The notes under the pieces are model-generated. The model did no database searches and was not told where the DNA came from. It saw nothing but the letters and a program-made list of their open reading frames with translations. A DNA stretch of 14,576 nt, from the NCBI GenBank assembly GCA_003550305.1, contig QKYT01000606.1, forward strand, positions 2,372 through 16,947. Reading direction: 5' to 3'. This DNA is from Glomus cerebriforme (taxonomy: Eukaryota; Glomeromycota; Glomeromycetes; Glomerales; Glomeraceae). Numbering within the stretch: the stretch's first letter is position 1; each line of letters begins with the position of its first letter. Both the position numbers and the translations under genes were made by a program. This document shows, piece after piece, positions 8,785 through 14,576 of the stretch.

Positions 8785-9009
8785 TCATATTTCTTGATCT
8801 TGCAAAAAATGAGTGCTATACATGTCAACAATAATAATTGTTCTAACCTCATTAAATTGATTTTGCATTTTAAATTCTTGAAGTGCTAATAGATTTACAC
8901 TACCTGCCTTACGAATATTACTTATATACAAAGTATAGTATATATCACCATAGACCAACCTCGTTCTGATTAAAATAAAAAAAACCCCTTCAAAACAACA
9001 CCTTAACAA
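8785..9009 (-). CDS. Unrecognised 74-codon ORF, possible exon
   Basis: This minus-strand frame starts at ATG 9009. From about residue 16 on, the translation is protein-like (SNIRKAGSVNLLALQEFKMQ, then RTIIIVDMYSTHFLQDQEI). Inside it the minus strand has a T-rich run ending in TTTTAATCAG before AACGAGG (near 8965), a good 3' splice-site shape, so the part downstream of that point may be an exon and the first 15 codons intron. No domain or family recognised. Chance ORF is an equal possibility. Confidence 0.2.
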   Translation of the reverse strand: MLRCCFEGVFFILIRTRLVYGDIYYTLYISNIRKAGSVNLLALQEFKMQNQFNEVRTIIIVDMYSTHFLQDQEI

Positions 9010-9955
9010 CTATACCTCTCCCTAAAAAATTAAATGTAACATAAGGACATCCTTCAGAACATGGTTAACTTGTTTCGTAAAACCAATAAATTCCCTCCAA
9101 AATAAATCTTATTTCTTAAAACCTACAACAAATCCCAAATTTTCAACATTATTATACGCAGCTTATCTGTAACATATGATTTAAAGAAATTATTAAGGTT
9201 TGACATGATCTTATAATGATTTTACTGTTAAATAATGATTAAAAAAAGCTGGTTTCAACTGATTCACATTTTTTTGTTGAAATATCTTAGTACATAAACA
9301 TCAGGGATAGAATTGATTTGTATAATATGTTTAATTGTCTAAATTATTCTAGTTAAATCTTTTAGTCATCATTATATCCTCACTGTCTTCTTTTGAAGAG
9401 ATTAATTGAATAATTAATGAGCTTTTCTATTTATGTTACATGAATGATTCCTTTACTACATATAAATTATTTGTTTATTACCAATATAATATTATTATCT
9501 CTAATATAATGCATTATTCTTTATCTCTTTTTTATGAAATAAAAAATATTCTGATATCATTCCTTTTCAGCTTGAAAATTTATTATATTCTGTCTCTGCA
9601 AGTAATAGCAAAATTTAATCATCACATTGATTTTTCAAATTTTTAGTAACAGTCCAACATCCCATATATATTTTTTTATTCTTCAAAAAAAATTTTTTAA
9701 CAATTAAAGCGCAGGAGTTAGGTTGGTATTAAAATATAACTGTACCTGTTCTAAGACTCAAGTAACCCTCTAACAAATATAAAATAAAAATAATATTTGA
9801 AGTGAAGATTTCTCCCTATATATAATTCAAAATATTCCCATAATTATAAGTTAAATCTATTTTTAATGTTTATCTATATGTACTACCATAATTTTGATTA
9901 TAAGTATATTTCTTTTTCATTTTACTATCTATATATATCTAAAGTTTACAGTCCA
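9010..9955. other. Long AT-rich interval, nothing recognised
   Basis: No gene supported. A plus-strand 68-codon frame at 9440-9646 consists mostly of Ile, Phe, Tyr, Ser and Leu from T-rich sequence and looks like chance. A C-rich patch at 8980-9140 stands out slightly but has no motif. Confidence 0.4.
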
Positions 9956-10093
9956 TTAGCACAATATTTTATAGAAAACATAAATATTATTAGTAACAAT
10001 AATTTTTCCATTTCTTAAAATCAATCCAGACACCCTTTGAGGCTTAGCAAATTTGTCTAATTTCACATAATTATGAAATATGATTGAAAATAT
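9956..10093 (-). pseudogene. Unrecognised coding-like fragment, 45 codons
   Basis: The minus-strand frame is open between TAA (10096-10094) and TAA (9958-9956). The middle reads VKLDKFAKPQRVSGLILRNG followed by KIIVTNN, a mixed composition with Pro, Gln and Arg that is unlike the surrounding low-complexity translations. There is no ATG at the beginning. It lies about 130 bp downstream of the end of the broken gene at 10227-11555 on the same strand, but in a separate open frame after that gene's stop. It may be a relic of the same repeat unit. Function unknown. Confidence 0.3.
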
Positions 10094-10226
10094 TTACAAA
10101 AAAATTATTTCTTTACTAATTCCCAAATAAATTTCTACAATTAAGTAACTATTTTCAATATTTTCTTAGTGAATAAGATATTTGTTAAAAATATATTGTA
10201 TTCTGAGGTTTCAACTCTTCTCAATG

Positions 10227-11555
10227 TCAAACTGAAAAATATTTAGCAAGTTTAGTTTTATCTTCATCTGTGGTGATCAAAGAAGAATTCTGAGAGCTAA
10301 TGCAATAGTATCTAGCTTACTTTGCAATTTTATACCCGCACTTTTGATCATAGCACGAGTGTCAGTAATATCATTACAATCTTTGTAAAGATCTACCTTT
10401 CAAACCATGAAATTTTATGTTATCAGTCATTACACCAAGAGCATCCTTACAGATGAATTTGACATCAACTAGATGAAATTGATATAATGTTTTAAGTTCC
10501 TCCAATTTAAGTTCATGGTAAAGCGAATCCAATGGACATTGGGGTGAAGTTTTTTCTTAGATAGATCATGGTTATGACAAGTTAAACAAGATTGAGTATA
10601 TATACTAGTAAGATATTGTTCTGTATTAATAAGCATAGTAGATCTAATATTAGTTTCTTCTACAGTCTTTTGCATCCATTCACTTAATAATTGCTAATAT
10701 GTAATTTATATTTTAAGTTTTTAATATATTTATTATCAGCTTCAATTCGCTTGATTCGTTTATGTGATGCATTACTTGACATTTTCAATGCTTCATATTC
10801 AACTGCAAGCGCTAATGTTGCTTCTAGAGATAACTTCATTCCTGATTTTTTTTTATTTCAATTTCCTGACAAATTGTTGGTGACTCAATTGCTGTCAATG
10901 GATTTTTTACTTTTTCAAGCACTTTTTTAATTTTATTTTGAGATTTTTTTGGAGCAAGAGATGTATTAAAAAATTTGGAAAAATTATGTTCACTTTTGCT
11001 TGTAAATTATAAATAATAATAGGATTACATAATCCAAGAATATTGGGAATAGAGATTTTTCCTGATAGTTTCAAATATTTTACCATACTTGCAAAAAAAT
11101 CAGAATTGGTTTCCCAGTGAACTATTTGTAACATTTCCATATTTTCATAAAGTTTCCAAGATGTTCTTCATTATCATTTGGATTTCTAAGCATATAAATA
11201 AACCACCAAGCTTTCCAATTATGCGATATCCAGGAAGTAAAGGAACCCATGAAGCAATTAATATATTCTCTTTAGTTATAGCATGATAATACGGATTAGA
11301 ATGACAAATATTACTTTTTTGAAATTTGGCATGAATAGGAAGAATTTTGAGTATTCTAGATGTGTTACGAAGCATATATCCACCATTTGCTCTTTTAAAC
11401 CTCTCTGGAGCAGAATTGTGAGTTTGCATGTACTGTATCCAGTTTGGAACTCTAAATGACGTGTTATCTTTATAATTATAAACCTGTTTATATTTGCGTC
11501 TCATGATTGAGTTGATAAATAAAACTGGGTTTTCAGAACGCGTATTAATGGACAT
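10227..11555 (-). pseudogene. Broken unrecognised gene, about 440 codons
   Basis: A series of collinear minus-strand open segments runs from ATG at 11555-11553 to TGA at 10229-10227: 11555-11145, 11140-10907, about 10980-10840, 10845-10690, 10710-10469, and two short ones to 10227. Each ends where the next frame picks up, as expected for one gene with single-base indels. The N-terminal part has RVPNWIQYMQTHNSAPERFK and SWVPLLPGYRIIGKLGG. The middle has a Lys-rich linker (APKKSQNKIKKVLEKVKNPL). Next is a likely coiled coil (ALAVEYEALKMSS, KRIKRIEADNKYIKNLKYKL), then a Cys/His cluster SCLTCHNHDLSKKKLHPNVH that could bind zinc. The C-terminus has KLDTIALAS and DEDKTKLAKYFSV. I recognise no family. 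A multicopy mobile-element protein is a reasonable guess from context, but nothing proves it. Non-functional as it stands. Confidence 0.5.
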
Positions 11556-11919
11556 TTGTCATAATAAAGATTTATTATAAGGATTAGTCTACCCTTAAAT
11601 ATGCACCATCAGTTTCGTTATAATATCGTAATAGTATTTTTTTTTTACAATTCTTGGTTGCTTTTGATGATAATGATCCAATCATTTAGTCCTGTGATTG
11701 ATATAGCACAAATCCATATATTTTTACAAATCAAGGATTTAATACATTTCTGTATCTATATAAAAGTCTTTTCTGTTTTTTTGACAAATTAGAATTAAGC
11801 CATATACATTTATACATAAATAATGAAACAAAGTAATATAATTATTAACAAATAATAAATTCAAAAAGATTATATATCATATTTAATAATTTTTGTTTTA
11901 GCTATGTGTTGTGTGAGTC
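11556..11919. other. AT-rich interval upstream of the broken gene
   Basis: This would contain the promoter of the 10227-11555 gene on the minus strand. I see no distinctive promoter element beyond general AT richness. A plus-strand 63-codon open frame at 11601-11792 is Ile/Phe/Tyr-rich and looks like chance. Confidence 0.35.
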
Positions 11920-12039
11920 TCAATTCTGTTCCCTTGACCTCTTCATTCTCGGTTTTTTCTCTAAGGATTCATTCATAATAACATCATCGTCGTCGTCAAT
12001 TATTGTTATTACACATATAGTTGTATATGATTTCAAAAT
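11920..12039 (-). pseudogene. C-terminal-like fragment with acidic run and basic tail
   Basis: The minus-strand frame is open for 39 codons and ends at TGA 11922-11920. It contains five consecutive Asp codons (GAC/GAT repeat, plus strand 11981-12000) and then EKKPRMKRSREQN at the very end, a form typical of nuclear-localisation tails. A further minus-strand open stretch in another frame (12162-12060) includes EEMIHHKKRRTILNCESWTA. Together they may be the end of a decayed nuclear protein or transposase. No family can be named and the short length makes it tentative. Confidence 0.25.
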
Positions 12040-12158
12040 TCAATAACTTTTATTTATTAGCCACTTGTTATGTTGCCGTCCATGATTCACAGTTTAAAAT
12101 CGTTCTTCTCTTCTTGTGATGAATCATTTCTTCCATATTGTTCTCAAATTTAATATAA

Positions 12159-12380
12159 TTGTTCATAATGATAATAATACAATATCATGAAATGACCGAT
12201 GGAGATGATACACTTGATGTTGAGTTTCTCTCATATTTGTCAGAGATTATTGAACAAATCATTGACAAAGGGCACATTTTCTCTGCAGAACATGCCTTTA
12301 TAATCAAAAAATGGGATGTAATTGTTCTAGAGTTATTGCTAGTATCATTTTTGAAAGAAATGCAAAGCAAAATGATTTAA
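12159..12380 (+). CDS. Unrecognised 73-codon ORF
   Basis: This plus-strand ORF begins with ATG at 12159; a second ATG at 12192 gives MTDGDDTLDV. The translation is amphipathic and acidic in the middle (EFLSYLSEIIEQIIDKGHIF), more protein-like than neighbouring chance frames. The opposite strand is also open over 12185-12370 (Ser/Cys-rich), so the coding strand is not certain. No domain recognised, and no terminator, splice site or neighbour suggests a role. It could be a fragment of a larger repeat-encoded protein. Confidence 0.22.
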   Translation: MFIMIIIQYHEMTDGDDTLDVEFLSYLSEIIEQIIDKGHIFSAEHAFIIKKWDVIVLELLLVSFLKEMQSKMI

Positions 12381-12655
12381 AAATTATGTAAAAAATTTGT
12401 ATCATTATTGATTTTAAAGAATAAATTAAGAATATTAAGGATTTTACGAAATAAAAATTGTATAAAGTAAAAAGAAATTTGATTAAAAAATAAAATCAAT
12501 TCTAATTTAATATATCCGTTAAAAGATGAGGCTTTTAATTTAATTATGGCTAAAATAATTGGCAAAGCGTAGAGATCAACATAAGCAGATAAACATTAAG
12601 CGTCATATTATTATCGGGAAGAAAAGCCATATTTTAAGTAAGGGAGTAATTATTA
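12381..12655. other. AT-rich interval before the MITE
   Basis: No gene or repeat recognised. A short minus-strand 62-codon frame at 12377-12565 is Phe/Ile/Leu/Asn-rich and looks like chance. Confidence 0.35.
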
Positions 12656-12658
12656 TTA

Positions 12659-12686
12659 GGCGACACAAAATAAAAAAAAAATTGGT
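12659..12686 (+). repeat. Left TIR of the MITE
   Basis: Starts GGCGACACAAAA, followed by an A-rich tract and TTGGT. It pairs with 12943-12968 in inverted orientation. Confidence 0.8.
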
Positions 12687-12942
12687 CGGCTAAGTCAATG
12701 AAGCGGAAACTCCAAATTTTTATTTATTTTTTTTGATTAACCAATAAAAATACTCTGCTATATTATCACATGATATGCGAAATGAAACGTAAAAAAAAAT
12801 ATTTGTATGTAAATTTTATTTTTTATTTATAATACTTTTTTGTCAAAATATAAGAATTTTTTATTAGTTAAAAATTTTTCCAAAAAAAAAAAAAGAAAAA
12901 TCCGGGATTCTGGGTCAATATAGAATATCTCTTGATATGAAA

Positions 12943-12968
12943 ACCAATTTTTTAATTTTTGTGTCGCC
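12943..12968 (-). repeat. Right TIR of the MITE
   Basis: The plus strand ends TTTTGTGTCGCC, the exact reverse complement of the first 12 bases of the left TIR. It is directly followed by the TTA duplication. Confidence 0.8.
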
Positions 12969-12971
12969 TTA

Positions 12972-13529
12972 TATTATAATAAACTACTGTATAATAGTAT
13001 AATTATTGTATTCAAACAAAAAAGTTTAAAGAATTTGTACCGTAATAAAATAAAATTTTATGTTTAAAATTTATAAGCCTCCGCATAAAATTATTACCAT
13101 ATCTCCTTTTTTATTCACTTATCGCATGCGGACAAGTGGATGCTTCCGATCCGGCTTCAACGGTACAAATTAAATAATAAAAGTCGTCAGTTTGTACTTA
13201 AAAATTTTAGATGGATTTTCAAAAAAAAAATCAATTATTTCATTTTTTTCATTTTTCAATGTTAAATAAATAACTCGATGGAAAATTTTAAAACTTATAA
13301 ATCCTTCTTTGAAGTATATATAGAATCCTGATATTCATAAATAGTTTAACCGGATCTAGTTACATCGGAATTACAATTATCGTTCTAATAACAATGAATC
13401 AATAAATTTAAAAAGTAATTTTTTAATCAAATAAACGTGTTTATGGCCAAATGTCAGAGATTGCAGACTTTAATGCAGTCATATCAGACATATTTGGTTT
13501 TTTTTAATTAGTTATATAGACTAGCGTAA
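12972..13529. other. AT-rich interval, short imperfect inverted repeat
   Basis: No gene. CCTCCGCAT (13079-13087) and ATGCGGA (13126-13132) form a short imperfect inverted repeat around a less AT-rich patch (13077-13165) that also holds CTTCCGATCCGGCTTCAACG. It may be a regulatory patch or a relic, and nothing decides between them. Confidence 0.3.
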
Positions 13530-13548
13530 CCCGTTGCTTCGCACCGGG
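13530..13548. repeat. GC-rich hairpin, possible transposon terminus
   Basis: CCCGTTGCTTCGCACCGGG can fold into an 8-bp stem with one mismatch and a TTC loop, preceded by TATAGACTAGCGTAA. Hairpins of the form CCCG-GCTTCGC-CGGG following an ACTAGC-like word occur at ends of dispersed elements in several eukaryotes as far as I recall. A CTAAT follows at 13564-13568, loosely like a Helitron 3' end (hairpin, then CTRR). I cannot see the other end of such an element. Confidence 0.4.
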
Positions 13549-13887
13549 AGGAATGAGCTTAAACTAATATAGTAAGTAAATCGTGTACATAAAAAATATT
13601 CCAGAAATAAGTTGTGATACAATAAAAAAAAACATTCTTATTTATATTCAGGAAAATTAGATCCCACGTATTTGTATCAACAGGTGGCTTAAAATTTTTT
13701 TTGTTTATAATTTTATAGATAATATTGATATCAATGCCGAGTAAAAAAAAAAAAAAACTGTTGGCTATATTAAAATGATATAAATTATGTTTACAATTTA
13801 TCTTATTAAACACTTTAAAAGAATCAATATTTTTGGTCTGACAGATGATTCTCGCATAGTATATATAACTTTTAAAAATTTTAATTA
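13549..13887. other. AT-rich interval, chance ORF only
   Basis: A 110-codon minus-strand frame (13559-13891) spans this stretch, but its translation is almost entirely Asn, Ile, Phe, Lys and Tyr, including a run of five Phe from an A-run. I regard it as chance. It may be interior sequence of an element bounded by the hairpin and the GC island. Confidence 0.3.
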
Positions 13888-13985
13888 ACAATCACGCCAC
13901 CTACAGTTCGCCGCAGTACGTCAGGAATAGATTAGGCGCAAACACCGATCATCAGACACAGCCAAATCATGCGTTGCACAATTCA
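13888..13985. other. GC-rich island, about 100 bp
   Basis: About half the bases are G or C, against roughly a fifth to a quarter in the flanks. One plus-strand frame stays open to a TAG at about 13995 and reads protein-like (RNRLGANTDHQTQPNHALHN). Minus-strand frames each have at most one stop, for example one reading RMIWLCLMIGVCA. It may be a small exon, a promoter island or an element end. The sequence alone does not decide. Confidence 0.3.
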
Positions 13986-14116
13986 GAAATTTAGATTAAC
14001 CTGTATAAATATCTAATAACGGTTACACAGGATTTTTTTTAGTATATAGAATATAGATACAGATATAGATTGATATGCGTCGTGAATTATTTGTAATACA
14101 TGTAATACATAGAGCG
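13986..14116. repeat. Imperfect ATATAG and GTAATACAT repeats
   Basis: Variants of ATATAG/ATACAG recur at 14042-14075, and GTAATACAT occurs twice in tandem at 14093-14110. These are short, imperfect simple repeats of the kind expected in AT-rich non-coding DNA. Confidence 0.4.
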
Positions 14117-14224
14117 TTAACCTTTTTTGACTAACTTAAAGTTTATTTTTCGCTGTGAATTTTGTAAAATATTCTTTACTTCGTCAAAATTTTCCAAATC
14201 ATTTTGTTTTCCGTTTGTTTTCCT
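14117..14224 (-). other. Candidate terminal exon, unknown protein
   Basis: On the minus strand TTTTAATCTAG (ending at 14225) has the shape of a 3' splice site. It is followed by 35 open codons and TAA at 14119-14117. The product is hydrophilic and helix-forming (QNDLENFDEVKNILQNSQRK, ending FKLVKKG), a composition typical of a real C-terminus and unlike neighbouring frames. The rest of the gene would lie at higher coordinates, and no upstream exon is evident before the end of the window. No family recognised. Confidence 0.28.
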
Positions 14225-14576
14225 CTAGATTAAAATTTCATTCAAAAAAGTGGTTCAAGTATAAAAACAAATTTATTTAAACTACATCGCTAAAAATATT
14301 TTTTGAAAAAAAAAAAAAATAAATTTACAATTTTTTTTTTTTTAATTATAATTAATTTTCAAGGATTGAATGATTATGTATGTTGCCGAGCCGTAATAAA
14401 TAATTTACTTAACACAACATATATAATAATACTTATACCTTCCCTTGATTATCTTTGTAAAATTATAAATATTTAAAAAATATGCTTAAAAAAAAAAGGA
14501 ATAAATAAAATAATTTTCAACAATGTTACAAAAATGTTTTACATATATTATATTATTGCTTTTATCGCAATTATTA
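14225..14576. other. AT-rich interval with A14/T13 inverted runs
   Basis: No gene seen. An A14 run (14306-14319) and a T13 run (14331-14343), separated by 11 bases, form a strong potential hairpin. The remainder is A/T-rich without motifs. Confidence 0.4.

Larger units (their letters stand above)
12659..12968. mobile_element. MITE with 26-28 bp TIRs and TTA target duplication (PIF/Harbinger-like)
   Basis: The left terminal inverted repeat at 12659-12686 begins GGCGACACAAAA and ends ATTGGT. The right one at 12943-12968 is its reverse complement, with the first 12 bases identical and the rest differing only by small changes in the A/T tract. The element is 310 bp and holds no ORF, so it is non-autonomous. 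It is flanked on both sides by TTA (12656-12658 and 12969-12971). A 3-bp TTA/TAA duplication with termini starting GG is characteristic of PIF/Harbinger transposons and their Tourist-type MITEs. The family name is inference from those features; the inverted repeats and flanks are seen directly. The good match of both ends suggests a fairly recent insertion. Confidence 0.75.

Noticed and set aside
9440..9646. 68-codon plus-strand ORF
   Set aside because: Hydrophobic low-complexity translation of T-rich DNA with no supporting signal.
10691..10930. 79-codon plus-strand ORF
   Set aside because: Shadow of the coiled-coil part of the broken minus-strand gene.
11089..11286. 65-codon plus-strand ORF
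   Set aside because: It lies opposite the broken gene at 10227-11555, whose minus-strand reading continues collinearly on both sides, so this is its shadow.
13559..13891. 110-codon minus-strand ORF, the longest in its region
   Set aside because: Composition is almost purely Asn, Ile, Phe, Lys and Tyr with homopolymer-derived runs; no motif seen.
1..14576. CRISPR array, bacterial operon or phage module
   Set aside because: No regularly spaced repeats, no prokaryotic gene packing and no ribosome-binding-site pattern; LINE remnants and splice-like signals indicate a eukaryotic nuclear genome.

Overview
The window looks like a gene-poor, very AT-rich stretch of a eukaryotic genome. GC is roughly a quarter by eye, with long A and T runs. 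There are no bacterial operons, Shine-Dalgarno-spaced genes, rRNA or tRNA. The protein remnants I can read are non-LTR retrotransposon (LINE) pieces whose wording resembles LINEs abundant in arbuscular mycorrhizal fungi (Glomeromycotina, for example Rhizophagus). That organism assignment is inference from remembered family patterns, with moderate confidence.

Layout. Positions 1-2130 are mostly non-coding, with three short minus-strand open stretches that could be exons or exon relics (570-658, 1107-1220, 1651-1842) and a cluster of a TATAATTCCGGC-like word at 1804-1950. Positions 2133-4645 hold a 5'-truncated LINE ORF2 on the minus strand. It starts at the reverse transcriptase MDD box and runs to the C-terminus through several frameshifts and stops. 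Positions 4855-5193 are an unrecognised minus-strand ORF. Positions 5530-6929 hold a decayed LINE ORF1-like protein on the minus strand. Positions 8033-8468 hold a LINE 3' end with RNase H motifs in an unexpected order. Positions 9956-10093 are a small unrecognised coding-like fragment. Positions 10227-11555 hold a broken gene of about 440 codons that I do not recognise. Positions 11920-12380 hold short fragments. Positions 12659-12968 are a clean miniature inverted-repeat transposable element (MITE) with a TTA target duplication. The rest is AT-rich sequence with a GC hairpin (13530-13548), a GC-rich island (13888-13985) and a possible last exon (14117-14224).

All the recognisable retroelement remnants, and most of the coding-like fragments, read on the minus strand, but they come from at least two or three separate insertions, not one intact element. 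ORF1, the reverse transcriptase piece and the RNase H piece are not in the order of a single LINE. I see no intact, confidently functional gene and no new defence or metabolic system. The most unusual items are the RNase H piece with permuted motif order, the unrecognised broken gene and the MITE.
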